Shown here: piece after piece, positions 1 to 8,032 of the stretch
Numbering within the stretch: the stretch's first letter is position 1
Layout of the letters: the number at the start of each line of letters is the position of its first letter
Notes under the pieces: generated by a model
Database searches by the model: none
What the model was told of the DNA's origin: nothing
The model's input: the letters and a program-made list of their open reading frames with translations, nothing else
Made by a program: the position numbers and the translations under genes
Origin: Lentzea pudingi
GTDB taxonomy: Bacteria > Actinomycetota > Actinomycetes > Mycobacteriales > Pseudonocardiaceae
Reading direction: 5' to 3'
Assembly (NCBI RefSeq): GCF_014646255.1
Contig: NZ_BMNC01000032.1
Span: 1-33,388, forward strand
DNA length: 33,388 bases

Positions 1-222
1 TCATTCCAAGATCATCCGACTACGTGTCGAACCGTTCGCAACCTCAGTGGTCAGTACACCTAGAACCTGTGAATGGTCCGGTCGAGGTCCTTCATGGCCT
101 GTGCGGTTTCTTCGGGATCGTTAGGCATCAACGCATCGAGGAGGTCTGTGTGTCTCGTACGGGGCCATGGTTGCATGTCCGACCTCGCGCCACGCTACGT
201 CGTCCAGACCGTCCAACATGAT

Positions 223-262
223 CCAACAAAAGAAGAAGGCCGCGACACTAGTGGCGGCCTTC
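223..262 (-). terminator. Rho-independent terminator of the subtilisin-like protease gene
   Basis: On the minus strand a perfect 9-bp stem (arms 254-262 and 235-243, GAAGGCCGC / GCGGCCTTC) encloses a 10-base loop that itself contains CACTAGTG. A T-rich tract (TTCTTTTGTT, 225-234) follows. It lies 17 bases beyond the protease stop codon, the expected place for an intrinsic terminator. Confidence 0.85.
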
Positions 263-278
263 TCGCAACTAAATCAGA

Positions 279-1448
279 TCAACCGGTCGCCGGGAAGTAC
301 AGCAGACGGTTCGGCGAGCCGGTGCCTGGGTTCGTCACCCTCGAGGGCGTCGACTGCGAGACCAGGTTCAGGGCGACTTGAGCCGGTGTGGCCGCGCGGT
401 TCGTCGACAGGTAGCGCGCGGCGGCACCCGCGACGTGCGGGGTGGCCATCGACGTGCCCGAGATGGTGTTGGAGGAGCTGTCGGAGGTGTGCCAGGCCGA
501 GGTGATTTCCCGGCCGGGGGCGAAGATGTCGAGCACCGAGCCGTAGTTCGAGAATGATGAGCGGGCATCGGTGCGGTCGGTGGAGCCGACTGTGATCGCC
601 TCGGTCACGCGGGCCGGGGAGGTGTTGGAGGCGTTGGCGTTGTTGTTGCCCGCCGCGACCACGACGGTCACGCGTCTGGAGACGGCGTTGCGGACCGCCG
701 TGTCGAGGGTGGCGTTGGCGACGCCGCCGAGCGAGAGGTTCGCGACCGCTGGCATGACCGCGTTGGCGGCCACCCAGTCGATGCCGGCCGCGACGCCCGC
801 GAGCGTGCCGGAGCCGTTGTTGTCGAGCACGCGGACGGCGACGACGCGAGCGTCCTTCGCGACGCCGTACTGCGAGCCCGCGATCGTGCCGGCGACATGC
901 GTACCGTGGCCGTGGCCGTCCTGCGCGACGGCGTCGTTGTCGATGAAGTCATGGCCGTTCGAGGCGCGGCCCTCGAACGTGGAGTGGCTGATCCGCACTC
1001 CTGTGTCGAGGACGTACGCGGTCACGCCGCTGCCGGCCGAGATGTAGCTGTATGACTGGTCCAACGGCAGGTTGCGCTGGTCGATGCGGTCGAGACCCCA
1101 CGATGGCGGATTCGTCTGGGTGGCCTGCGTGCGCACGATCTGGTCGGCCTCGACGAACTCGACGGACGGGTCGGCGGCCAGGCGCTTGGCTTGCTTCTCG
1201 GTCAGCTTCACGTTGAAGCCGCCGAAGCTGGTGTAGTCACGCTCCACCTTCGCACCGAAACGGGAAGCGAGGGCGTGCGAGTCGCCCTTGCCCTCTTTGA
1301 GCTTCACGATGAAGCTGCCGGAAATCTTCTCGGGTGCGTCGAGCGAGAGCACCTCGCCTTCGGCGGCGGAGGCGTTGGGAACCATCAGCACCGACAGGGC
1401 GAGGGTCGCCGCGCCGGCGCTGGCCAGAAACCGGATCTTTCGCGTCAT
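279..1448 (-). CDS. Secreted subtilisin-like serine protease (S8, proteinase K-like)
   Basis: Extracellular endopeptidase of 389 residues, made as a prepro-enzyme. A Sec signal peptide spans about 1-28 (basic N-terminus, hydrophobic stretch, cleavage near NASA-A). An I9 inhibitor prodomain spans about 45-110 (GSFIVKLKEG start, FVEADQ end), followed by the S8 domain. The catalytic triad is visible: Asp148 (VLDTG), His181 (GHGTHVAG) and Ser333 (GTSMATPH), with oxyanion Asn268 (AAGN). The length matches secreted actinobacterial proteinase K/aqualysin-type enzymes without C-terminal extensions. I chose the ATG at 1448 because GGAAAG lies seven bases upstream and the signal peptide then starts with MTRK; an in-frame upstream start at 1472 adds eight residues. 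The gene is monocistronic and followed by a strong terminator. The substrate cannot be told from sequence. Confidence 0.95.
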   Translation of the reverse strand: MTRKIRFLASAGAATLALSVLMVPNASAAEGEVLSLDAPEKISGSFIVKLKEGKGDSHALASRFGAKVERDYTSFGGFNVKLTEKQAKRLAADPSVEFVEADQIVRTQATQTNPPSWGLDRIDQRNLPLDQSYSYISAGSGVTAYVLDTGVRISHSTFEGRASNGHDFIDNDAVAQDGHGHGTHVAGTIAGSQYGVAKDARVVAVRVLDNNGSGTLAGVAAGIDWVAANAVMPAVANLSLGGVANATLDTAVRNAVSRRVTVVVAAGNNNANASNTSPARVTEAITVGSTDRTDARSSFSNYGSVLDIFAPGREITSAWHTSDSSSNTISGTSMATPHVAGAAARYLSTNRAATPAQVALNLVSQSTPSRVTNPGTGSPNRLLYFPATG

Positions 1449-1533
1449 AGTATCGCTTTCCGTTCTGCGCACGGGAACTAAGCGCTTTTGACCTTATGAA
1501 AAGATCCGGTTCCCGCCAAGCGCGCACTAAAGA

Positions 1534-3444
1534 TTAGGACACACTTTCTTTGTCGAACAATTCCCCTTTCGCAGCGATTGCGGCAGTAAAGGATACGAGT
1601 GACGGGTGGCGTACTGGGAGTGTTCGTGGTAAGTAGTGCGCGCTCGGCCTGTGAGGGCGTGACCGCGCGGAGTGGAACTGCGGGTACGACCGCGTGCGGT
1701 AGGCCGCCGACAAGCCGCTCGATCGCCGTATCACCGGTGATCCAGGCGAAAGGAGTGCCAACGCACCGCGGCCCCAGGCGTTAACCAGCGAACCGAAGTT
1801 CGACGACTTGGTGTCGTTCTGCGGCAACACACCCACGCAGAGCGCCAGCAACAACCGCTTCTGCAACGAGATCGAAGAATCGGTCTTGCCGCCGTCCGGT
1901 CGACTGTGCCATCGGACTGGATCGAGGTCCTCGTCATGTCGCCTCGCTCCGGCAGCGCGCTGGCTACGGGCCTCTACACTGCGCAAGCGGACACTGACGC
2001 CATCGAACCACCGGAGCACCCAGGCTGTGAACGCCCAGAGCAGTTCTGCTAGTCGCTTCGCTTCCTCGAACCACCCTTCGTCGGCCAGTCGCAGAATCGT
2101 TCGGCACGCAGCTTCAGGTGCGCAGCGCTTGCTGTGGTTGACGGCGTAGAACGCCTGTGCGTGGTCGTTTCGTGAGGCGTCTACGTCTTCTGGCTCCTTG
2201 ACCGCGTCGCAGATCGACGCGGGGGCAATCTCGATCCAGCTTTCTAGGTCAAGACCGTGTTGTGTGTCTTGCCAGGTGCGGTAGGGCTCGGAACCCAGTT
2301 CCTCTGCTCGATTGTCCTCAGGGACGGCTGGACTCGAACGGTCTGGGGTCTGATCATGGCTCTGTGGAAGACTTCCCGGCGTATCGATGGCAACGGTCCA
2401 GCCGGTGCCGAGTAGGGCGCTCAGCGCCTCGGACATGACTGTCGTGTTCCTGGCTGCCGCGAGCCTTCGGGCGATCGGAACCGAGGCGTGGTGTACCACC
2501 AGGGTGCGGTTCTCGACTGACAGAAGCTCCGCGTTCGTCAGCATCGCCTCGGTGGAGCGGCTTCGCTGGCGTATTTCCAGTAGTAGCTGAGGCCACACTG
2601 CGCGGACGGCGTGGACGTCTGGTCCGCTCAAGGCTGTGGTGGAGGCAATCGGCGTCGGTTCAATCTTCAGTGAGGACGCCATCTCGTTCAGCCGCTCCAG
2701 CACTGCTTGGCAGTCCCCGCTCGCACGATGCCCGCCTTCGAGCTTGTGGTTGCGGAACCCAGTGCCCCGGCTGTTGCTGTCGCCGACCCAGGACGCGTGC
2801 CGTCGCATCGCGCAGTCCCAAGGACGTGTCAACCACGCCGGTTCTGAGGCCTCAGCGGTGATCCGCCGGTGCTCGGCTCGTAGCCGGGTCTGGTCGAACG
2901 TGGCGTTCCACGCGATGACCTTTCGGCCTCGCAGCAGCGTCTCCAGGCGAGGCCACAGTCGTGCCATCGTCGGTGCGCCGGAAAGCATGGCGGCGGTGAT
3001 TCTGTGCTTGCGCTGCGCCATAGGATTGATCATCGCCCCTTCGAGGTCGACCAAGGTGTTCAGCAGCACGGTGCCGTCGGTCGTCAGCACGGCGATCTCG
3101 ATGACTCTGCCCGCGAAGTCCGTCAGCTCGGTGTCGATGACCACCGCCATGTCGTCCGCGAGAACGTCACGGGCCCAGGCCGCGGCCTCTCGCTGGGCTG
3201 AGACCCTGTTGCTGGCAACGGGCTTCGGAGGAGTTTGGGCGAGTATCGAACGGACCAGGGCGGGATCATGCAGCGGCCGTGCCGACTGAATGTCGTAGAG
3301 CATCGTGCGCCACACATCGCCGTCGAATTCTCGCTCCAGCCAACCCCCGACATCGTTGGCACTGCCCGGCTGCATGCCGGATGCGCGTAGTTGTGACACC
3401 GTCATCAAGTGCCTGGGCGCTGTACCCCTGTACACCGTGCTCAC
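1534..3444 (-). CDS. DEDDh-family 3'-5' exonuclease domain protein (DnaQ/RNase T-like)
   Basis: Protein of up to 636 residues with a DnaQ-like exonuclease domain at about 98-255. The metal-binding residues are Asp104 and Glu106 (VIDTEL, ExoI), Asp184 (AWNATFDQ, ExoII), and His239 and Asp244 (HRASGD, ExoIII). This is the DEDDh pattern of DNA polymerase III epsilon and oligoribonuclease-like enzymes, so 3'-5' hydrolysis of DNA or RNA is expected. The N-terminal 95 residues and the region after about 260 have no recognised domain. The last 100 residues are rich in Arg, Ser and Pro and read less like a folded protein, so the true C-terminus may be shorter or frameshifted. The start is ambiguous: GTG at 3444, or ATG at 3405 giving MTVSQLRASG. 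It could be a stand-alone proofreading or defence nuclease; the neighbours do not decide. Confidence 0.75.
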   Translation of the reverse strand: MSTVYRGTAPRHLMTVSQLRASGMQPGSANDVGGWLEREFDGDVWRTMLYDIQSARPLHDPALVRSILAQTPPKPVASNRVSAQREAAAWARDVLADDMAVVIDTELTDFAGRVIEIAVLTTDGTVLLNTLVDLEGAMINPMAQRKHRITAAMLSGAPTMARLWPRLETLLRGRKVIAWNATFDQTRLRAEHRRITAEASEPAWLTRPWDCAMRRHASWVGDSNSRGTGFRNHKLEGGHRASGDCQAVLERLNEMASSLKIEPTPIASTTALSGPDVHAVRAVWPQLLLEIRQRSRSTEAMLTNAELLSVENRTLVVHHASVPIARRLAAARNTTVMSEALSALLGTGWTVAIDTPGSLPQSHDQTPDRSSPAVPEDNRAEELGSEPYRTWQDTQHGLDLESWIEIAPASICDAVKEPEDVDASRNDHAQAFYAVNHSKRCAPEAACRTILRLADEGWFEEAKRLAELLWAFTAWVLRWFDGVSVRLRSVEARSQRAAGARRHDEDLDPVRWHSRPDGGKTDSSISLQKRLLLALCVGVLPQNDTKSSNFGSLVNAWGRGALALLSPGSPVIRRSSGLSAAYRTRSYPQFHSARSRPHRPSAHYLPRTLPVRHPSLVSFTAAIAAKGELFDKESVS

Positions 3445-3732
3445 CGCTTGTGTGCCCCTAGCGTCTCAGCGTTATCGCTTTCAGCATGCCCATGCCCATC
3501 TACAACTGCTGGCGACACGCCAAGTCATCCGCACATATGTTCGATCAACGGTTCGCGGTGGGTGCGCCACGCAGCTCCTGGGACTGCAGTACGACGCAGG
3601 TCGGCTGAGGCGGGGAACGTGTCGGCATCTTCTGGAGGTGCTGTGGTCGTACGCACCCGGATCAGGGCAACCACATCTCGGACGGCACGGCCGTCTACGC
3701 CTGGTGATAGGGCCACGCCGAAACTTGGTTTA
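3445..3732. other. Intergenic stretch, no gene recognised
   Basis: This holds the upstream region of the exonuclease gene and the left flank of the ISAzo13-type element. Short open frames occur on both strands, but none has a ribosome-binding site with a plausible protein. I see no recognisable motif. Confidence 0.4.
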
Positions 3733-5475
3733 GGCCGCTAAGGGGCTGCAGATCATTAACTCGCCGTTTTGATCTTGCTGATGAGCTGGGTCAGGGGAAC
3801 GGGCAGGGTGGCTGGTGTGATCACGGTGCCGTGCTGGTCGAGGAGTGGTCGGGTGTGGCTGATCGCGCGGCGGATGGTGGTGCGGCTGCTGTTGAACAAC
3901 ACGGCCTGGGTGTCCGGGGGCAGGGATAGTCGCAGGTGCAGGATCGTGGCCAGGATCTGGTGGGGAAAGGTCAGCAGTGGGGGCCGGCCTGAGCGTGGCG
4001 CGTGGTGGCGATGTCCTTGTTCGGCGCGGTGTTGCTGGTGTTGGCGGTGCTGGGTGTCCGCGTGTTGCTGTCGCAGGGTGTCCAGTGCCGTGGTCAGGGT
4101 GTCCAGTTCGGGGCGGGGCATGCCGGTCAACGCGGGGTCGGACAGGGTGGTGATGTCGCATTCCGCGGCAGGGAGCGGTCCTGGCTCGGTGGTGTGCCCG
4201 CCGTGTTCGGGGTGCAGGGTGTAGTTCCAGTCGCCGTGCCAGTCGTGGCGGGCGATGGGCAGGGTCGCCAACTGCTTGTCGCTGATGGTGGCGCCGAGGG
4301 GATAGGTGTCGGTGTCGAGTTCGGAGTGGACGGTCAGTCCGGTGCGGGTGGTGGTGGCGGCGATGGTCTGCAGGATGACCTCGTGGCTGGTCAGGGGACG
4401 GCCGCGCCAGTTGAGGGTGATGTGGGAGAACAGCCGGTGCTCGATCTTGTTCCATTTGGAGGTGCCGGGCGGGAAGTGGCAGACGGTGATGGTCAGGCCG
4501 GTCTGCGCGGCGAGGGCGGCGAGTCCGGTTTTCCAGGCGCGGGTGCGGTAACCGTTGGAGCCACCGGCGTCGGCGGTGATCAGCAGCCGGGTCGCGTGCG
4601 GGTAAGTCAGGCGTCCGGCCGCGTTCCACCAGCGGCGGATGGATTCCACGGCGAACGCGGCGGTGTCGTGGTCGGTGCCGACGTTGACCCAGCCGGTGTT
4701 CGCGGCCAGGTCGTAGATCCCGTAGGGCACGACCTTGCCCAGGGTCTTATCCGGGAAGTCGTGAGTGCCGACCTCGACCGGCTGCCCGGCGGGGTGCCAT
4801 TCCCGGCCGGGCGTCTTGAACTCGCCCACGAGTTCCTTCTTCTTGGTGTCCACGCTGACCACCGGCTGCCCGTCGTCCTGATGCTCTTTGACTCGTTCGT
4901 TGAGGTAGAGGAACTGGGCGTCCCGATCCGGGTTCTGCTTGCCTTCCAGGGTCTTGGCATTGCCCTGCAGACTGAAACCCTCCTGCCGCAACAGGTTCGC
5001 GACCGTGTCGGCGCCGACCTTGTGGCCCCCGGCGGTGAGCGTGTCGGCGAGGTTGCGGGTGGACTTCGTCGTCCACCGCAGCGGCGACATCGGATCACCC
5101 CGCACGTCCGGTTCCACCAATGCCAGCAGCGCCGGCAGCAGCCCTGGGTCCGCCTCCGTCACTGGCTTGCGGCCCGCGCCCGGCCGACGCACCCGCCCCG
5201 CTGGTTTCTCGCCGGAGTCCAGCTCGTCCACCCCGTCGGTCACCGTCTGCCTGCTGGCTCCCGCCGCGCGAGCCACCGCCGCGATGCCACCATGGCCCAG
5301 CGACCGTGCTTCCGAGGCGAGATACAGCCGCTGCTGTCGTTCATCCAGATGCGGAAGCAAGACCGCGAACTTCGCCGCCAGCGATTCCACTACGTCCACA
5401 GCAACGGCCATACCACCATCATGACCAGCCCTGAGTCATACGTCTAGTTTATTTATCGGCGTGTCCTTAGAGCCC
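3733..5475 (-). mobile_element. ISAzo13-type insertion sequence, apparently complete
   Basis: The single transposase gene is bordered by imperfect terminal inverted repeats. The left end (3733-3761) begins GGCCGCTAAGG. The right end (5446-5475, read inward) begins GGGCTCTAAGG. Both continue through a partly matching segment to TTAACT/TAAACT. No convincing target duplication is visible; CTTGG occurs at 3724-3728 and 5475-5479 but does not sit flush with the repeats. The exact ends are therefore uncertain by a few bases. Confidence 0.7.
3756..5411 (-). CDS. ISAzo13-family transposase
   Basis: Transposase of 551 residues. The N-terminal third carries a helix-turn-helix (AVARAAGASRQTVTDG, about 46-60) and a basic GAGRKP linker. 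The catalytic core follows, with a probable DDE triad of Asp188 (VVSVDTKKKE), Asp281 (LLITADAGGSNG) and Glu324 (TSKWNKIEH). The phrases PPGTSKWNKIEHRLF and RWWNAAGR are typical of the ISAzo13 (Rhodopirellula-type) family as I know it. The C-terminal region (about 430-480) is rich in His, Gln and Arg. The reading frame is intact, so the element may be active. A 481-residue open frame on the opposite strand (4002-5447) is a high-GC shadow. Confidence 0.9.
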   Translation of the reverse strand: MAVAVDVVESLAAKFAVLLPHLDERQQRLYLASEARSLGHGGIAAVARAAGASRQTVTDGVDELDSGEKPAGRVRRPGAGRKPVTEADPGLLPALLALVEPDVRGDPMSPLRWTTKSTRNLADTLTAGGHKVGADTVANLLRQEGFSLQGNAKTLEGKQNPDRDAQFLYLNERVKEHQDDGQPVVSVDTKKKELVGEFKTPGREWHPAGQPVEVGTHDFPDKTLGKVVPYGIYDLAANTGWVNVGTDHDTAAFAVESIRRWWNAAGRLTYPHATRLLITADAGGSNGYRTRAWKTGLAALAAQTGLTITVCHFPPGTSKWNKIEHRLFSHITLNWRGRPLTSHEVILQTIAATTTRTGLTVHSELDTDTYPLGATISDKQLATLPIARHDWHGDWNYTLHPEHGGHTTEPGPLPAAECDITTLSDPALTGMPRPELDTLTTALDTLRQQHADTQHRQHQQHRAEQGHRHHAPRSGRPPLLTFPHQILATILHLRLSLPPDTQAVLFNSSRTTIRRAISHTRPLLDQHGTVITPATLPVPLTQLISKIKTAS

Positions 5476-5522
5476 TTGGTGTGATCTTCCACTGTCGCAG
5501 GAAGGAATGATCAACCAAGGGC
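5472..5522. repeat. Long imperfect inverted repeat beside the IS right end
   Basis: Arms 5472-5490 (GCCCTTGGTGTGATCTTCC) and 5500-5522 (reverse complement starts GCCCTTGGTTGATCATTCC) form an imperfect hairpin of about 19 bp with a short loop. It overlaps the right tip of the ISAzo13-type element by a few bases. It could be a remnant of another IS end or a bidirectional terminator. There is no T-tract, so a terminator is less likely. Confidence 0.5.
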
Positions 5523-5529
5523 CTCGTCC

Positions 5530-5682
5530 ATGCTCAAACGGGTGCCCCCATTGGGTTCTGAGACCTTAAGACTCAAGCTTGGAGTCACTGACACTTACAT
5601 GGAAAGACTCATTGCCCGAGTCGGTGACGGTCGTGTCCACTTGCCGTCCGAGAGCGGGCGGCAAGTTCTGTCGGTGATCTAG
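5530..5682 (+). CDS. Small open reading frame, 50 residues, unknown
   Basis: ATG at 5530 to TAG at 5682 encodes 50 residues (begins MLKRVPPLGS, ends SGRQVLSVI). I do not recognise it. It follows the 5472-5522 hairpin directly and has no strong ribosome-binding site (GGGCCTCGTCC precedes the ATG). It may be the start of a gene truncated by rearrangement, or chance. There are no membrane segments or cysteines. Confidence 0.2.
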   Translation: MLKRVPPLGSETLRLKLGVTDTYMERLIARVGDGRVHLPSESGRQVLSVI

Positions 5683-6060
5683 AGCTGCCCAGTCGTGCCA
5701 AGCTGACGCGGGTGTACGGACCAGTAACTGCTCACGCTCATACCGGAGGCAAGACGCGGAAGCGCATGGGCATGTGTGCCTATTCTGGCGGGTCTTCCAC
5801 CTGAGTGCCTGGGCGCGTGCGACCGGGCAGAGTGTGCAGTCGAACACCTCGCACGGCGTGCGAGCCAAGCACTACGCTTGCTCGTAAGTGATTTCCTCAA
5901 TGACTCCCGCTCGGGCACGACGTCCTAACTGGTGCCCGAGTTCAATGCCCGCCGGTCGCGGCACCCCTGCCGGCGGGCAGGCGACAACCTCAACTCTGCA
6001 AGCTATAGACCTTGAAAGGCCAAGGTTGATCGCGACCCGCCATCAACCGATCACTCAGGC
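5683..6060. other. Gene-poor stretch with a palindrome
   Basis: No gene recognised. A 17-base near-palindrome CTCGCACGGCGTGCGAG (5848-5864; 7-bp arms around GGC) is the only structured element I see. Open frames here are short, mutually overlapping and without ribosome-binding sites. Confidence 0.4.
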
Positions 6061-6240
6061 TGAACAGCTACCACCACTGAGCACGGTATCCCGAGTGCGT
6101 GGGCGATGGCCGTGCGCTCGAACGGCCTTGGCTGGGATAATCCGAAGGTGGTGTATGCTGCCGATGCACACCTCACCCATGAAAAGGCAATCATCAGCGC
6201 ACTGAGCGAACTCGAAGCCCTCGTGAATGTATGCGAGCTC
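6061..6240 (+). pseudogene. Relic of a YcaO-type (TOMM/azoline-forming) RiPP enzyme
   Basis: Directly after an in-frame TGA at 6061, the frame reads EHGIPSAWAMAVRSN and, further on, PKVVYAADAHLTHEKAIISA then LSELEALVNV. The pattern GIP..A..., then AHL..EKAI..ALSEL, resembles the conserved segment of actinobacterial SagD/YcaO cyclodehydratases (GFGAHLDP..AL.RALTELNQ in functional members). The frame continues to 6486 but loses any resemblance after about 6240. No upstream part, start codon or ribosome-binding site is recognisable, so this is a decayed fragment. Identification rests on motif recall over about 55 residues and needs a profile search. Confidence 0.35.
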
Positions 6241-6826
6241 GACGGTCACTCATGCCAGGTGTTCGGTCAACCAGGGCATCCTCATCGCCGTCTGTACGAC
6301 CAGGGATGCTCAAGCCCCGTTCGGAAGCACCTCATTCGTCTGGCGGGGGCTTCTGCGTCGACTACCGTTGATCACCGTAGGCGAGCTGGACTTGTCGAGG
6401 GTGCTGGGGCGAGGGTTTGCGATCAAATCAACGCCACCGGCTCGCTGGCGAACAAGGAAAAAGGCACTTGTAGGTCGTTCTGCTGAATGCGGCGACCAGT
6501 CGACTCGACCTCCTGCCTAGCGGTTCGTCGGCTGCTTGCCCAGCCGCTGAGTGGTGTTCAACTGAGTAAGACGAGCATTCGAACGGCTGCGTCACTTCGA
6601 TGCGAGTCGTGACTTAGTTGCGCGCGAGAGTGGAATAGGCTCTAATTCCGCTGCCATTGGGCGGAATATGGTGAGTGTCACGTCCGGCGGTAGTCATCAG
6701 GTGCTGTATGCCGATAGTGCAGAATGCGGAAATCGAACGTGCAGCCGGGAAATATTGGGCCGCTGAAGACGTCGCGTGCAGCCCTTATGTGTGTTTCGGG
6801 TGTCCTTTGGTGTTAGGTGACCAGCG
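6241..6826. other. Gene-poor stretch upstream of the biosynthetic operon
   Basis: No gene recognised. Short open frames on both strands overlap one another and lack ribosome-binding sites. It is probably decayed coding DNA downstream of the YcaO relic plus distal upstream DNA of the operon. Confidence 0.4.
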
Positions 6827-6878
6827 CCGGAACCTCCGTCAGCGACCTCGACGTTCAACGTCGCTGCCGGCGTTCCGG
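6827..6878. repeat. Nested inverted repeat (two-tier hairpin) upstream of operon
   Basis: The outer arms CCGGAAC (6827-6833) and GTTCCGG (6872-6878) enclose the inner arms CAGCGAC (6840-6846) and GTCGCTG (6860-6866). Both tiers are perfect 7-bp matches. There is no T-tract, so a classic intrinsic terminator is unlikely on the plus strand. It lies about 75 bases before the predicted operon promoter and could insulate the operon or bind a regulator. Confidence 0.5.
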
Positions 6879-6950
6879 TATGAAAAGTGCTAGTTCTGCT
6901 CCTCGGTCAGCTTTAGAGGAGCTACCGGTGGTATCAGATTTACCGATCTC

Positions 6951-6979
6951 TTGACAGTCAGGCCCAGGCTCTACAATAT
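6951..6979 (+). promoter_or_regulatory. Predicted sigma-70-type promoter of the biosynthetic operon
   Basis: TTGACA (6951-6956) is followed by TACAAT (6972-6977) with a 15-base spacer, or by CAATAT (6974-6979) with a 17-base spacer. It is the best promoter match before the first operon gene and leaves a leader of about 200 bases. The leader holds weak hairpin potential around 6990-7040. I could not identify a riboswitch in it. Confidence 0.45.
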
Positions 6980-7183
6980 CTAACAGCTATGGAGATTGCG
7001 CTGACTTCCGGTCGGCCCATCTCCGATGAAGGCTGTGGGGCGTTTTAGCACTACGGCTGAGTTTCGTCGGTGAACGCTCGGAGCCGATAAAGTGTCGTTG
7101 GTACAGCTCTATTTCTGCGATCTACTGGTTATGGTCGGCGACTCGATGCGCCCACCTCCACCGTTTTCATCGAAAGGTGCATC

Positions 7184-8032
7184 ATGACGACGAGTTACTC
7201 CGACGAGGTGACGGCGTACTTCAAAGTGAAGGCAGACGGATACGACCGGGTCGACGAACAGGTTTATTGGCGGTTGTCCGATGAACTGCTGTGGGAAGCG
7301 CTGCTGCGGTACGTGCTGCCGTCGGTGCCTGTGGGTGCGACCATGCTCGACGCCGGGGGCGGCACCGGCAGGTGGACCGATCGCCTGCTGCGCCACCGCC
7401 CCGACATGACCGGGGTGCTCTACGACTTGTCGCCCGACATGACAAGGCACGCGCGAGCGAAGTCCGTCGAGCACGGTTACGCTGACAGGCTGACCGTGCG
7501 GCAGGGCGACCTCGCCGACCTGAGCGAGCATGTGGACGACGGTCAATTCGACTTGATCATCAGCTTCCACAACGTGCTGGGCTTCGTTACCGACGTGCCC
7601 AGTGTGCTGAGGCAGTTCGCGAACGCGCTCAAGCCGGGCGGGCAGACGGCGCTGGTCGTGCCGAATCGGTACCACGCCGTGTACTTCAACGTCCTCACTG
7701 GCGCGCTCAACGAGGCTGAACGCGCAGCCGTGGCGCACAGCACGCGATTCGCTCCGGAAATGCCTGTTATGAAGGTCTTCACGCCCACGCAGCTCACCGG
7801 AACTCTCAACGAGATCGGTCTCCCGGTCACCACGAGCACCGGGTTCCCGGTCGCCGTGTACCCAGGCTTCCAGGAAACCCAGCTTGACGGGTCGAGCGGT
7901 GTGGTCAAAGCGGTGTTCGCGGACGACGCAGTCTATGCGCAGATCAAGTCACTCGAACTGCGATTGCTCGGCGAACCGGGGTTGGCCGAGCGCGGCAACA
8001 ACCTCTTCGTGGTCGCTGGCAAGCCCCGATGA
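7184..8032 (+). CDS. SAM-dependent class I methyltransferase
   Basis: Predicted cytosolic methyl transfer enzyme of 282 residues and first gene of the operon. The Rossmann-type SAM-binding motif I is LDAGGGTGRW (about 55-64). Motif II sits near GVLYDLSPDM, motif post-I/III near RQGDLADL and FDLIISFHNVLGFV, and a typical ALKPGG stretch follows. No family-specific substrate motif is apparent, so O-, N- or C-methylation cannot be told. The ATG at 7184 is preceded by GAAAGG with good spacing. The stop overlaps the next start (ATGA), implying translational coupling. In this context it probably methylates the NRPS product or a precursor amino acid (inference). Confidence 0.9.
   Translation: MTTSYSDEVTAYFKVKADGYDRVDEQVYWRLSDELLWEALLRYVLPSVPVGATMLDAGGGTGRWTDRLLRHRPDMTGVLYDLSPDMTRHARAKSVEHGYADRLTVRQGDLADLSEHVDDGQFDLIISFHNVLGFVTDVPSVLRQFANALKPGGQTALVVPNRYHAVYFNVLTGALNEAERAAVAHSTRFAPEMPVMKVFTPTQLTGTLNEIGLPVTTSTGFPVAVYPGFQETQLDGSSGVVKAVFADDAVYAQIKSLELRLLGEPGLAERGNNLFVVAGKPR

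Noticed and set aside
4002..5447. 481-codon plus-strand open frame opposite the transposase
   Set aside because: Gly/Val/Gln-rich translation with no motifs; it mirrors the well-supported ISAzo13 transposase on the minus strand, a usual high-GC shadow.
3724..5479. CTTGG direct repeats as target duplication of the ISAzo13-type element
   Set aside because: They are not flush with the aligned inverted repeats and five bases can match by chance.
7080..7125. TGGTACAGC in the operon leader as a second T-box
   Set aside because: It lacks the ACCGCG half of the motif, and no AGTA loop or specifier arm was found upstream.
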